Source: Bradyrhizobium sp. AUGA SZCCT0283
Lineage (GTDB): Bacteria > Pseudomonadota > Alphaproteobacteria > Rhizobiales > Xanthobacteraceae
Assembly: GCF_018130385.1 (NCBI RefSeq)
Contig: NZ_JAFCLU010000026.1
Location: 30,936-94,935, forward strand
Length of the DNA stretch: 64,000 nucleotides
Direction of reading: 5' to 3'
Numbering within the stretch: the stretch's first letter is position 1; every line of letters starts with the position of its first letter. Position numbers and translations under genes: made by a program. A model generated the notes under the pieces. That model was not told where the DNA came from. It did no database searches and worked only from the letters and a program-made list of their open reading frames with translations. Shown in pieces: positions 46,135 to 55,154 of this stretch.

Positions 46135-46184
46135 ACAAAGCCGACATTAGAAAGCAACGACAAAGCCGACATTAGAAAGCAACG
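46135..46184. repeat. Two exact 25-bp tandem units
   Basis: The unit ACAAAGCCGACATTAGAAAG-CAACG occurs at 46135-46159 and again at 46160-46184 without a gap, between the regulator gene and the antiporter gene. Confidence 0.85.
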
Positions 46185-46237
46185 GCGGAATGTCCGCTTT
46201 CAGGGGGCGAAGCTGACCGAACTTCGCCCGTCAGAGC

Positions 46238-48031
46238 TCAGACCCCCGCCACCGACGACCATATCTCCGCCAGCTTGCGCCTGAACTTCTGCCGGCGCGT
46301 TGGCGGCGCAGCCTGTTCCTCATCCTCGGGCAGCCGCAGGCCGACCACGCTGACCCGGCCGCCGCTGATGCTGCGCGCGACCAGCACGATCGGATCAAGC
46401 ACCAGCTCGGCGCCTTCCTTGGGCGCATGGTCGAGATGAATGTCGAAATAATCCGCCAGCGTCAGCTTCGCCTGCTCTTCCTCGGCTGATACGCCGTAGA
46501 TCTGAGCCAGTTCGCCGAGCGTGTGTTCGCCCGAGACCATGAAATCGCCGAGCAGATGCGGGTCGGGCGCCGAGCTCGGCGCCATGTCGACGAAGAAGCG
46601 ATCCAGCGCCTCGGCCTTTTCCGGCGGCGCCAGCAGATAGAGGTAGTCGCCGGCCGCGACCGGATCGGCCTCGACGGGCGAGAGGATCCGCTCGTCGCGG
46701 ATCACCAGCGTCGGCTTCGACCAGGATGGCAGCAGGCCGCGCCGGAAGTAGAGACTCTTCGGCCGCACCGGATAGCCGACCAGTTGCTGTTCGAGCTGCC
46801 CCGGCAGATCGAGCTCGACGCGGCGCGGGCCGCGGTCGACGCGCGGCAGCGCCACGTGCAGCCACCGCGCCGCCGGCGCCAGCGTCCAGCCCTGCAGCAG
46901 CAGCGAGATGACGACCACGACAAAGGCGACGTCGAAATAGAGATAGGCTTTCGACAGCCCGACCAGCATCGGGATCGACGCGAGGAAGATCGCAACCGCC
47001 CCGCGCAGGCCGGTCCAGGCGATGAAGACCTTTTCCCGCCAGTTGAACCGGAACGGCATGAGGCACAGCAGCACCGCGAGCGGCCGCGCCACAAGCATCA
47101 GCACCAGCGCCACGATCACGGAGGGGCCCACGCTGCCCAGCAGGCGCTGCGGCGACGCCAGCAGGCCCAGCAGAACGAACATCACGATCTGCGCCAGCCA
47201 GGTCGCGGCGTCGAGAAACGTCACCACCGAATTATGCGCGCGCGTCGGCCGGTTGCCGATGATGATGCCGGCGAGATAGACCGCGAGAAATCCGGAGGCG
47301 TGCGAGATCTGCGCCACGCCAAAGATCACAAGCGCAGCGGTGGTGACAAAGGGCGCATGCAGGCCTTGCGGCAGCGCCATGCGATTGAGCGCCACCACCA
47401 CCAGACGGCCGCCGATCACGCCGACGACGGTGCCGAGCACGCCTTCGCGCGCGAGCTCCATGACGACATGCGCCGGCGAGCTTTCACCTGATGAAATGAA
47501 CTCGACCAGCATCAGGGTGAGAAAGATCGCGAACGGGTCGTTGGTACCGGATTCGGCTTCCAGGGTTGCGCCGACACGGGGGCGCAGGCGCAGGCCCTGG
47601 GTGTGAACGAGCAGGAACACCGCCGCGGCATCGGTCGACGCCACCACGGCGCCGACCAGCAGCGACTCGGTCCAGTTCAGATCGAGCGCATATTTGGCGG
47701 CCGGCGCGGCAATCACGGCGGTGAGCAGCACACCGATGGTCGCCAGCACCATCGATGGCGCCAGCACGGTACGGATGCTTTGAAACCTGGTCCGCAGGCC
47801 GCCGTCGAACAGGATCAGCGCCAGCGCCACCGACCCCACCAGATAGGTGGTGCGGACGTCATCGAAGCTGAGCTGGCCCGGCCCGGCATCGCCCGCCAGC
47901 ATGCCGATCAGGAGGAACACCAGGAGCAGCGGCGCCCCGAAGCGCAGCGCGAGCAGGCTCGACAGGATGCCCGCCATCACCAGGATGGCGCCCAGAAAGA
48001 TGGCTATGCTGACCGAGTCGAGAGAAGCCAT
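46238..48031 (-). CDS. Potassium/proton antiporter (CPA1, NhaP2/CvrA-like)
   Basis: 597 aa from ATG 48031. About 12 TM helices (residues 1-390) include TLEAESGTNDPFAIF, the ND motif of cation/proton exchange, and WTGLRGAVAIFLA. After them come a TrkA_C-like domain (about 400-480) and a CorC_HlyC-like domain near the end (ADYFDIHLDHAPKEGAEL). This order is that of NhaP2-type K+/H+ antiporters, used for potassium and pH homeostasis. It is divergent from the MscS gene. Confidence 0.88.
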   Translation of the reverse strand: MASLDSVSIAIFLGAILVMAGILSSLLALRFGAPLLLVFLLIGMLAGDAGPGQLSFDDVRTTYLVGSVALALILFDGGLRTRFQSIRTVLAPSMVLATIGVLLTAVIAAPAAKYALDLNWTESLLVGAVVASTDAAAVFLLVHTQGLRLRPRVGATLEAESGTNDPFAIFLTLMLVEFISSGESSPAHVVMELAREGVLGTVVGVIGGRLVVVALNRMALPQGLHAPFVTTAALVIFGVAQISHASGFLAVYLAGIIIGNRPTRAHNSVVTFLDAATWLAQIVMFVLLGLLASPQRLLGSVGPSVIVALVLMLVARPLAVLLCLMPFRFNWREKVFIAWTGLRGAVAIFLASIPMLVGLSKAYLYFDVAFVVVVISLLLQGWTLAPAARWLHVALPRVDRGPRRVELDLPGQLEQQLVGYPVRPKSLYFRRGLLPSWSKPTLVIRDERILSPVEADPVAAGDYLYLLAPPEKAEALDRFFVDMAPSSAPDPHLLGDFMVSGEHTLGELAQIYGVSAEEEQAKLTLADYFDIHLDHAPKEGAELVLDPIVLVARSISGGRVSVVGLRLPEDEEQAAPPTRRQKFRRKLAEIWSSVAGV

Positions 48032-48270
48032 GAACCTCCGCAATAACCTCTACAATCCTGGCAAATACTTGCAATTGCATCCTTATCGTCGCCACAGTTG
48101 AACGCCAACCCATTTCTGCGATAGCGGCAATGTGCCCGATTTTACGGGCTTAACCTGCTCCTGCAGCAGTCGTATCGATGGCATCCGCACTCCGCTTGTG
48201 GGAATCTGCCGGCTGCTCGCGAATCAACTTTGCCTGATGAGGCCGGGTAGCCTCGAACGAGATTTTGCCG

Positions 48271-49581
48271 ATGGATTTGAAAGAGATCATCGAGGTCCTG
48301 CACAACGCCGCGCGATCGGTCGGCGCGGAGGTCACCTCGCCCTGGTTCTATCTGCAGCTTGGACTGATCCTGACCGCAGCCGGGCTCGCCTGGGCCGGCG
48401 GCGCGGCGGTCCGCTCCAGGATAGACGTGTCGTCGGTTGCGATGGGATGGCCGGCGCCGCTCCGGCTGTTCGTCCGCGTGCTGGTCGGCAGCACGTCGAC
48501 CGCGCTGTTCGCGCTCCTGATGACGCTGGCGCGCGGGGTCATGCTGGCGTCGACCTGGCCGAGCCGCAGCTATCTGCTCGTGGTCGCCGCCAAGCTCGCC
48601 TTCGCGTGGCTGGTCATCAACCTCGTTACCTCGGTCATCCGCAATACCTTTGTGGTCCGGCTGGTGTCGATATCGGCATGGCTGGTGGTGGCCTTGAGCA
48701 TTCTGGGCCAGCTCGAGCCGGTGATCGAAGCGCTCGACTCGGTCTCGATCGTGCTCGGCGACCTGCGCCTGACGCCGCTGCTGCTGATCAAGCTTGGCGC
48801 CCTTCTGATCGTGGCGCTGTGGCTGACCAACATCGCCAGCAATTTCGTGGAAGGCCGAATTACCCGATCCGGCGATCTGACCCCGTCGATCCAGGTCCTC
48901 CTGGTCAAGATCGTCCGGCTGACGCTGATGGTATTTGCCATTGCGATCGCCCTGAGCGCGGTCGGCATCAACCTCGCGGCGCTCGCGGTATTCACCGGCG
49001 CGGCCGGCGTCGGTATCGGCCTCGGCCTGCAGAAGATCGTCGCCAACTTCATCAGCGGCATCATCCTGCTGGTCGACAAATCGGTGAAACCGGGCGACCT
49101 CGTCACCATCGGCGACAACACCGGGCGCATCAGCACGATGAAGACGCGCTACATCTCGGTTGCCGCCGGCGACGGCCGCGAGTTCCTGATCCCGAACGAG
49201 GATCTGGTGACGCAAAAGGTCGTCAACTGGACCTATACCGACAAGAACACGCTGGTGAAGGTGCTGTTCAGCACCAATTACGACGCCGATCCGCGGGCGG
49301 TGTGCAAGCTGGCCATCGACATTGCCGGCGCCGTGCCGCGCGCGATCAAGAACAAGCCCCCGAACTGCATCCTGACCGAATTCGCCGAGGCCGGGATGAA
49401 ATTCTCCCTGACCTTCTGGTTGCCCGATCCGGACGGCCTGGACAACGTCAAGAGCGACGTGATGCTGGCGCTGTGGGACGCCTTCAAGCGCGAGGGGATC
49501 CGTGTTCCCTATCCGGTGCGCGAAATCCGCGTCCGCGGCGGCGCGCTGCCGGTCGAGCAGGTGGTGGAGGTTTCCGGCTAG
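48271..49581 (+). CDS. Small-conductance mechanosensitive channel family protein
   Basis: 436 aa from ATG 48271. Several TM helices precede the MscS pore helix and beta domain: AVFTGAAGVGIGLGLQKIVANFISGIILLVDKSVKPGD. The sequence then reads REFLIPNEDLVTQKVVNWTYTD. It has more N-terminal TM helices than E. coli MscS (286 aa). It should gate on membrane tension during osmotic downshift. The divergent neighbour is a K+/H+ antiporter, a sensible osmotic pairing. Confidence 0.9.
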   Translation: MDLKEIIEVLHNAARSVGAEVTSPWFYLQLGLILTAAGLAWAGGAAVRSRIDVSSVAMGWPAPLRLFVRVLVGSTSTALFALLMTLARGVMLASTWPSRSYLLVVAAKLAFAWLVINLVTSVIRNTFVVRLVSISAWLVVALSILGQLEPVIEALDSVSIVLGDLRLTPLLLIKLGALLIVALWLTNIASNFVEGRITRSGDLTPSIQVLLVKIVRLTLMVFAIAIALSAVGINLAALAVFTGAAGVGIGLGLQKIVANFISGIILLVDKSVKPGDLVTIGDNTGRISTMKTRYISVAAGDGREFLIPNEDLVTQKVVNWTYTDKNTLVKVLFSTNYDADPRAVCKLAIDIAGAVPRAIKNKPPNCILTEFAEAGMKFSLTFWLPDPDGLDNVKSDVMLALWDAFKREGIRVPYPVREIRVRGGALPVEQVVEVSG

Positions 49582-49698
49582 ATGCAAGTACTTTAAAGCC
49601 GCCCCGCGGTCCAACCTTGGCTTGCACTGACCGTTCCGATCATTAAATTAGGCTCTCAAAATCAACCCATTACCGTTCCTCCGAAGCATGACCCGACC

Positions 49699-50523
49699 AT
49701 GAGCTATATTGAAGCATCAGATACCTCCTTGCGAAAAACCGGCCAGATCAAGCTACATGGCGCGAGCGGGTTCGCCGGCATGCGCAAGGCCGGCGCGCTG
49801 GTCGCAAAATGCCTCGACGAACTCACCGACATCGTCAAGGCGGGCGTCCCGACCTCCCGGATCGACGAATTCGTCCGCGACTTCGCCTTCGGCCATGGCG
49901 CCTATCCGGCGACGCTGATGTATCGCGGTTACCGCTATTCGACCTGCACCTCGATCAATCACGTGGTCTGCCACGGCATGCCCGGCGACCGCGCGCTGAA
50001 GGAGGGCGACATCGTCAATATCGACGTCACCTTCATCGTCGATGGCTGGTACGGCGATTCCAGCCGCATGTATGTGATCGGTCCGATCGCCCGCAAGGCC
50101 GAGCGGCTGATCGAGGTCACCTATGAGGCGATGATGCGCGGCATCGCCGCGGTGAAGCCCGGCGCCACCACCGGCGACATCGGCCACGCTATCCAGAGTT
50201 TCGTCGAGCCGCAGGGCATGAGCGTGGTGCGCGATTTCTGCGGCCATGGCCTTGGGCGCATGTTCCACGATGAGCCGAACATCATCCATATCGGCCGGCC
50301 CGGCGAAGGCGTGATGCTGAAGCCCGGCATGTTCTTCACCATCGAGCCGATGATCAATCTCGGCAAGCCGCATGTAAAAATCCTGGCCGACGGCTGGACC
50401 GCGGTGACGCGCGACCGCTCGCTGTCGGCGCAGTTCGAGCATTCGGTCGGCGTGACCGCGACCGGCGTCGAGATCTTCACGCTATCGCAGCGCAACGGCG
50501 AGAAGCCGCTGGTTGGGGCATAG
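49699..50523 (+). CDS. map: Methionine aminopeptidase, type I
   Basis: 274 aa. Metal ligands and active-site residues of the pita-bread fold: TSINHVVCHGMPG (His), IDVTFIVDGWYGDSS (Asp pair), CGHGLGRMFHDEP (His), FTIEPM (Glu) and QFEHSVGVT (Glu). It removes the initiator Met from nascent proteins. It lies 125 bp upstream of radC, a common order in alphaproteobacteria. Confidence 0.96.
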   Translation: MSYIEASDTSLRKTGQIKLHGASGFAGMRKAGALVAKCLDELTDIVKAGVPTSRIDEFVRDFAFGHGAYPATLMYRGYRYSTCTSINHVVCHGMPGDRALKEGDIVNIDVTFIVDGWYGDSSRMYVIGPIARKAERLIEVTYEAMMRGIAAVKPGATTGDIGHAIQSFVEPQGMSVVRDFCGHGLGRMFHDEPNIIHIGRPGEGVMLKPGMFFTIEPMINLGKPHVKILADGWTAVTRDRSLSAQFEHSVGVTATGVEIFTLSQRNGEKPLVGA

Positions 50524-50648
50524 TTGGGCTCCGGCATAATTGGGCCGGAGCCTACCCCTCCCGCGCAGGTCAAAGGCGGTCGGGCAGGCATTGGATTTTT
50601 CACAATTCGTGATTGCAAAAGCTGGCCGCCACGGCATGGTTAGCGGCG

Positions 50649-51260
50649 ATGCCCGCCAAATCCAACGACAGCCCCGATCAACCCGCCGAAACGCCGCATT
50701 ATCACGGCCATCGCGAGCGGCTGCGCGAGCGATTTTACGGCGCCGGGCCGGAGGCGCTGAGCGACTATGAATTGCTGGAGATGGCGCTATTCCCGGCCCT
50801 GCCCCGGCGCGACACCAAGCCGCTCGCCAAAGCGCTGTTGAAACAATTCGGCTCGTTCGCCGAGGTCATTCACGCGCCGGTCGCGCGCCTGCGCGAGGTG
50901 GACGGCATCGGCGAGGCCTCGATCAACCAGATCAAATTGCTCGCAGCTGCCGCGAGCCGGGTGGCGAAGGGCGAGATCAAGCGCAAGATTGCGCTGTCGT
51001 CCTGGAACGACGTGATCGAGTATTGCCGGACCGGGATGGCGTTCGCCGACAAGGAGCAGTTTCGCCTGCTGTTCCTCGACAAGCGCAACCAGCTGATCGC
51101 TGACGAAATCCAGCAGACCGGCACCGTCGACCACACGCCGGTCTATCCGCGCGAGGTGATCAAGCGGGCGCTCGAACTGTCCGCGACCGCGCTGATCCTG
51201 GTGCACAACCATCCCACTCGGCCCGTTTTGATCACGTTTAATCACAACCGATACTATTGA
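50649..51260 (+). pseudogene. radC: radC, 3' end replaced by an insertion
   Basis: From ATG 50649 the protein follows RadC (helix-hairpin-helix LREVDGIGEASINQIKLLA, then the JAMM-like domain) up to ALILVHNHP at 51215. There RadC should continue with SGDPTPS and about 30-40 more residues including the last metal ligands. Here the frame enters unrelated sequence (TRPVLITFNHNRYY) and stops at 51260. The JAMM motif HxH-x7-SxxD is cut after HNH, so the product should be inactive. The cut point marks the left end of the integrated element. Confidence 0.88.
51204..51240. other. Left junction (candidate attL) of the integrated element within radC
   Basis: radC-like coding ends at the CAC AAC CAT CCC codons (51204-51215); unrelated sequence begins at 51216. 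The core att site cannot be defined without the right junction, which was not found in the window. Confidence 0.6.
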
Positions 51261-51307
51261 TTTAACTGAACTTTTCCTCTTGTCGTAATTTGGCGTGCTA
51301 TGGCATA

Positions 51308-51350
51308 TTGGGGTCGGTTTTAAGGGGATCAGCGACTCTTGTGACCCCAA
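51308..51350. promoter_or_regulatory. Inverted repeat upstream of the integrase gene
   Basis: TTGGGGTC (51308-51315) pairs with GACCCCAA (51343-51350), with a further CCGACCCC at 51354. It lies between the radC junction and the integrase start and could be an integrase arm site or promoter operator. Inference only. Confidence 0.3.
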
Positions 51351-51407
51351 TCGCCGACCCCTGCTAGCCGTCTAACGACCCCACCTGAGAACCGACGGGA
51401 GAGCCGA

Positions 51408-52706
51408 GTGCCAAGCCTTACTGATGGAGAAGTCCGCCGCGCACTAAAGCAGGTGGAACGGACCAGCAAAGAGCTCAGCCTCACCGATGGAGAAGGGCAC
51501 GGAACGGGGCGATTGGTCCTAGTGATTAAGCCCATGCCCACTCGCATTACGGCAGTCTGGATGGCACAGCAGTGGCGAGACGGGAAGCGCCTCAAGAAAA
51601 AACTAGGCTCTTATCCATCAATGTCCCTCAGCAAAGCACGCGAAGTATTCACCCGCGACTTCGCTGACATGATTCAGAAGGGTCGCAGCATCAAGCTCGC
51701 TGGAGACACCCGCCCCGGCACCGTGGCCTATCTCTTCGAAGCGTACGTCGCCCACTTGAAGTCGGCTGCAAAGTCGTCGTGGAAGGACGCTGAGAAGAAC
51801 CTCAACAAGGTTGCCGACACGCTCGGCCGCAATCGGCTGGCTCGCGATATCGAGCCGGAAGAAATCACGGACGTCATTCGGCCAATCTACGAGCGCGGCA
51901 AGCGTTCAATGGCGGATCACGTCCGCAGCTACATTCGATCTGCCTATAGCTGGGGCATGAAATCGGAGCACGATTACCGAAGCGCGTCTCAGCGGCGTTT
52001 CCGTCTCGTATACAATCCGGCGGCCGGGATACCCACAGAGCCCAAGAAAGTTGGGACACGCTGGCTAGACGAAGAGGAATTCGTGCGCCTCTATCGTTGG
52101 CTCGAGTGCCCGGACGCGCCGGTCCATCCGCCCTATACCCGCGCCGTCCGTATCCTCATGCTCACGGGACAGCGCGTCGAGGAAATTGCGCGTCTTCATG
52201 TGGACCAATGGGACGCCAAGGAGCGAATCATAGATTGGTCAAAGACAAAAAATGGCAAACCGCATGCCATCCCGGTCCCTGACGTCGCCGCTGAACTGAT
52301 CGAGTCGATCAAGCCAAATGCTCACGGCTGGTTCTTTCCATCCGCAACTGACGCAACCAAGCCCGTGAGCCACGGTACGCTTTACTCGTTCATGTGGCGC
52401 CAGCGCGAACGCGAGGTGATTCCGGTCGTCACCAACCGCGATCTGCGCAGAACATGGAAGACATTGGCCGGCCAAGCCGGGATATCGAAGGAAATCCGAG
52501 ACAGAATACAGAATCACACGCTTCAGGACGTCAGTTCGAAAAGTTACGACCGGTGGAACTACATGCCAGAGAAGCGGGCCGCGATGAAAAAGTGGAACAG
52601 CTTCGTAAAGGCGATGCTAACTAGGAAGCGAAGCAAGTCGCGAGGACAGGTGCACGCGCACAACGTCCAACCCGCCGTTGACGATAGCACGCGGCAAGCT
52701 GCCTGA
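51408..52706 (+). CDS. Tyrosine recombinase / integrase (P4-type, DUF4102-like N-terminus)
   Basis: 432 aa from GTG 51408. An N-terminal arm-binding domain (LVLVIKPMPTRITAVWMAQQ, WRDGKRLKKKLGSYPSMSLS) is followed by a SAM-like core-binding domain (about 105-215) and the catalytic domain: first Arg in TGQRVEEIARL, Lys in KTKNGKPHAIPV, second Arg in NRDLRRTWKTLAG, His in QNHTL, and Tyr in the KSYDRWNY segment. The usual His of box II (HDLRRT) is Arg here. Its position 190 bp from the broken radC makes it the integrase of this element. Confidence 0.9.
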   Translation: MPSLTDGEVRRALKQVERTSKELSLTDGEGHGTGRLVLVIKPMPTRITAVWMAQQWRDGKRLKKKLGSYPSMSLSKAREVFTRDFADMIQKGRSIKLAGDTRPGTVAYLFEAYVAHLKSAAKSSWKDAEKNLNKVADTLGRNRLARDIEPEEITDVIRPIYERGKRSMADHVRSYIRSAYSWGMKSEHDYRSASQRRFRLVYNPAAGIPTEPKKVGTRWLDEEEFVRLYRWLECPDAPVHPPYTRAVRILMLTGQRVEEIARLHVDQWDAKERIIDWSKTKNGKPHAIPVPDVAAELIESIKPNAHGWFFPSATDATKPVSHGTLYSFMWRQREREVIPVVTNRDLRRTWKTLAGQAGISKEIRDRIQNHTLQDVSSKSYDRWNYMPEKRAAMKKWNSFVKAMLTRKRSKSRGQVHAHNVQPAVDDSTRQAA

Positions 52707-53247
52707 TGGTGTCTCGCGAACCTCCAAGGAGGCGCGTGCGAAGTGAGCGGTCCGCGTACCGACGTCTGCTGTCTGGGCATTCGCGCGTACCGCCCAGAAC
52801 AATCTCTATACCAACGATAGTGCCGGTGCGAAGGTCACCGCTGGATTCGGCATCGAGTTCGCACGGATGGCTTTGGGCCGGGGATGCGTCCACATGCTCT
52901 GCCTTTTCCCGGATACAGAGCTGGCGATTGACCAGATCGTGGTCACGGCACTTAAGTCGGCATATGCCGCGTCGTCCTAGAACGGGATCATCCCGCTGGA
53001 CCAAAGCTTGTAGTCGCAACGATCGTGACCACATGTGCGTTTGGCTCCGTAGGAGAAAATCGTTCCTAGGTTTGTGTTAGGAACGTTTGCTGGCGAACCG
53101 GCATTGATTCAGGCGCCGCGGGCATCAAGTGCGGCGCGGACCGGAACGATCCCCAGTCCCCTCCTGTGGCTTGGGGGTCATCGGCCGCCGCCCGGCTGGC
53201 TGCTTGTCAGCGCGAAGCGCTCGCTACCTCCATCCTCGGTTACGCCC
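52707..53247. other. Stretch without a convincing gene
   Basis: Frames are open on both strands for up to about 400 bp (for example 52621-53034 leftward), but no family, signal or ribosome-binding site supports them. It probably holds decayed element DNA. Confidence 0.45.
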
Positions 53248-53379
53248 ATGGATCGGATCTACCTTGCCATCATCGTCTCAGCTCTGCTGCTGCTCCTCGG
53301 CGCGACCGGTCTGTACGTGACCAGAACCGCCGATCTCATGCCGCACGCCCGCACGGTCGGTGTCTCGGGCTCAAGATAG
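53248..53379 (+). CDS. 43-aa candidate single-span membrane protein
   Basis: ATG 53248. A hydrophobic helix (residues about 4-23, IYLAIIVSALLLLLGATGLYV) is followed by a short polar tail. There is no obvious ribosome-binding site and no recognised family. Low confidence. Confidence 0.3.
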   Translation: MDRIYLAIIVSALLLLLGATGLYVTRTADLMPHARTVGVSGSR

Positions 53380-53568
53380 ATCAGGGCGAAGGTCCGATCG
53401 ACGTGCGCCTGTAGAGCGGCAGGCGGCAAAAATATCGAACTGTGAGAAATCGTGATTCGAACATCGCCACAGAAAGCTTACCCTGGATTGTACTCTGGGG
53501 CCGCCCCCAGCGCGTACCTCCTGTGTGCCCCAGCCAAGGCCCCCGGCTGGGGCCGTATCAATTCCCGA

Positions 53569-53595
53569 AAAGAAAAGCCCGGCTTGTGACCGGGC
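53569..53595 (-). terminator. Leftward intrinsic terminator-like hairpin
   Basis: GCCCGG (53577-53582) pairs with CCGGGC (53590-53595). Read leftward it is followed by TTTTCTTTT. A second hairpin, CCCCAGCC/GGCTGGGG (53528-53552), lies just beyond. No leftward gene directly upstream is recognised, so the transcript it ends is unknown. Confidence 0.5.
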
Positions 53596-53892
53596 GATGC
53601 GCAAACATTCCGAACGTGATGAAACGCTAACATCTAAGATCAGATCGACGCCGTCGGTTCGCTTTGTTACCAGAAACCGAATTTTGCGCCTAAGACTACG
53701 GAGAATCCGCGCGATCAACCGCGAGAAGAGGCAGCAGCCGCCACCAGCGGCCGCGGCAATGCCGGCTAGCGCCGATCTAGAGCTTCAACCAGGTGCTTCA
53801 GCAGCAAGTGTTCCCCGAAATTAGAAAAAAATGTTTCATCGGGCACCAAAAAGTTGTTCGCGCTTCTTCCCGTCGCGCCGCGTTGATAAGGC

Positions 53893-54112
53893 ATGGCTAT
53901 CTACAAGCTGAAGCGAAACACTGTTTTCGAGCCGAAGGGCATTGAGCGTCTGGTGGCGGCTTACGAACAGACGCTGCGGGCACTGCGCCTAAAGGATCGC
54001 GATGACCCCATCACGCAGCTTGTCGCCGAGAAAATCATTGCGATTGGCCGGTTGGGAAGAAGACCCGGCTGAGATTTCCAAGCTCACACTCAAAGAGTTG
54101 GGGCTGGGTTAG
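53893..54112 (+). pseudogene. Frameshifted small hypothetical protein (Bradyrhizobium family)
   Basis: ATG 53893 opens a frame AIYKLKRNTVFEPKGIERLV...AAYEQTLRALRLKDRDDPIT that stops at 54072 after 59 aa. Relatives I know continue with an acidic end. That end (EEDPAEISKLTLKELGLG) is found in the +1 frame up to TAG 54112. One extra A in GGGAAGAAG (about 54055-54062) explains the shift. The function of the family is unknown; it is common in Bradyrhizobium accessory DNA. Confidence 0.6.
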
Positions 54113-54195
54113 GGCGGAGCTCCAGCCCCGCCGCCAGTCCCGCTCACCTGCGCGCCAAGGGTGCCCCGCCCTCGATTCGCAGCAACAGGCAAGCC

Positions 54196-54236
54196 CCCAA
54201 AAAGAGGAAGGCCCCGCCGCTACCAACGACGGGGCC
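54196..54236 (-). terminator. Terminator of the leftward exported-protein gene
   Basis: GGCCCCG (54210-54216) and CGGGGCC (54230-54236) form a 7-bp stem. Leftward of it lies CTTCCTCTTTTTGG. It is 60 bp past the stop codon of the gene at 54297. Confidence 0.6.
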
Positions 54237-54296
54237 GACCGGATCGAAACGCCCACCCGCTAAGGAGAACATTCGCCGCGGCAATCAAACGTCCTT

Positions 54297-54650
54297 TCAG
54301 GTCATGCTGCCGGGCAGGAAGCAGCGGATCGAAATCCCGACCGTGCCCCACATCGGCCATACCATGGTCCGGCCGGCGCGATTTGGTTCAGTGATCACAG
54401 CATCGTCGGGGACCTCGATCCATTGGCCCCAGAGCCGTACGCGGTAGTGGCCGTCCTTCGATTCCCAATCGACATCGGCGACGACCGAGCCGTCGGCGTC
54501 GGAGCAGCATGGCCCCTTCCCGCTTTTGAGGCTGTCGAACCATGGCTTGAGCGGAGAGTTAGCGTAGCGACCGTCATCACGGGCAACGGCGTGTCCGGCG
54601 AGAAAGACGGCCGGGACCAGCAGCGCAACGGCGATCCTGAAGAAATTCAT
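54297..54650 (-). CDS. Small exported protein of a rhizobial hypothetical family
   Basis: 117 aa from ATG 54650 with a signal peptide (NFFRIAVALLVPAVFLAGHAVA-RD). Mature features: SGKGPCCSDADG, HYRVRLWGQWIEVPDDAVI and a Cys near the end (GISIRCFLPGSMT). I recognise this pattern from many Bradyrhizobium proteins without known function. Three cysteines suggest a disulfide in the periplasm. The frame extends upstream, but the signal peptide decides the start. Confidence 0.72.
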   Translation of the reverse strand: MNFFRIAVALLVPAVFLAGHAVARDDGRYANSPLKPWFDSLKSGKGPCCSDADGSVVADVDWESKDGHYRVRLWGQWIEVPDDAVITEPNRAGRTMVWPMWGTVGISIRCFLPGSMT

Positions 54651-55000
54651 GCGGCCATCTCGGCAACGAAAATCTTCCAAGGATTCTACAGTGAAAACAT
54701 GCGCGTCGAATGAACCGCCGTCAACGACAGTTTTGAATGAAGTCGCCGCAAAAGTTGGGCCGCCGGCAACCGGCAGCGGTCGCCTAACAAGGTTCGGTTC
54801 AGTTTCCGGAACTGGCTCGGTCGCCTGCGGGTCGACGTTATCCATATACGAAAGCTCTAAGTTGCTTTCCGCTGCTCGGCCGGGATGCCGCTCGCATCCC
54901 GGTTGTGTGCAAGTCTTTCCCGATTCCCGGAAAAACTCCCGAACTGCCGTGCTCGGCCACACTATCCTTTTGATGAAGCGGCGCTATCTCGAGTAAACGT

Positions 55001-55044
55001 TTTCTGCTCCGTGGGTTGCAGGTTCGAATCCTACTGCATCGCCA
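55001..55044 (+). other. tRNA 3'-end-like fragment
   Basis: TGCAGGTTCGAATCCTACTG looks like a T-arm (GCAGG-TTCGAAT-CCTAC, one mismatch) followed by GCATCGCCAC, like an acceptor 3' strand with CCA. Neither a matching acceptor 5' strand nor a D-arm or anticodon stem lies upstream, so it is not a whole tRNA. Such 3' fragments are the usual scar of integration at a tRNA gene. Confidence 0.45.
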
Positions 55045-55154
55045 CTTTTGAGATTTTAAAATCACTTAGCATCGGTTTTCGCAGTATCGTTTCGCAGTAT
55101 CGATCCTGCTTCGTTCGATGCATGTTCACGCAAATCAGTTTGGCATGGTGAGGC

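Noticed and set aside
46135..46184. CRISPR-like array
   Set aside because: Only two exact tandem units with no spacers and no cas genes.
52621..53034. Leftward 137-codon frame after the integrase
   Set aside because: It overlaps the integrase 3' end, is rich in Arg and Cys, and has no start signal or recognisable family.
55001..55044. Complete tRNA gene
   Set aside because: Only the T-arm/acceptor 3' part is recognisable. No anticodon stem, D-arm or complementary acceptor strand lies within 60 bp upstream.
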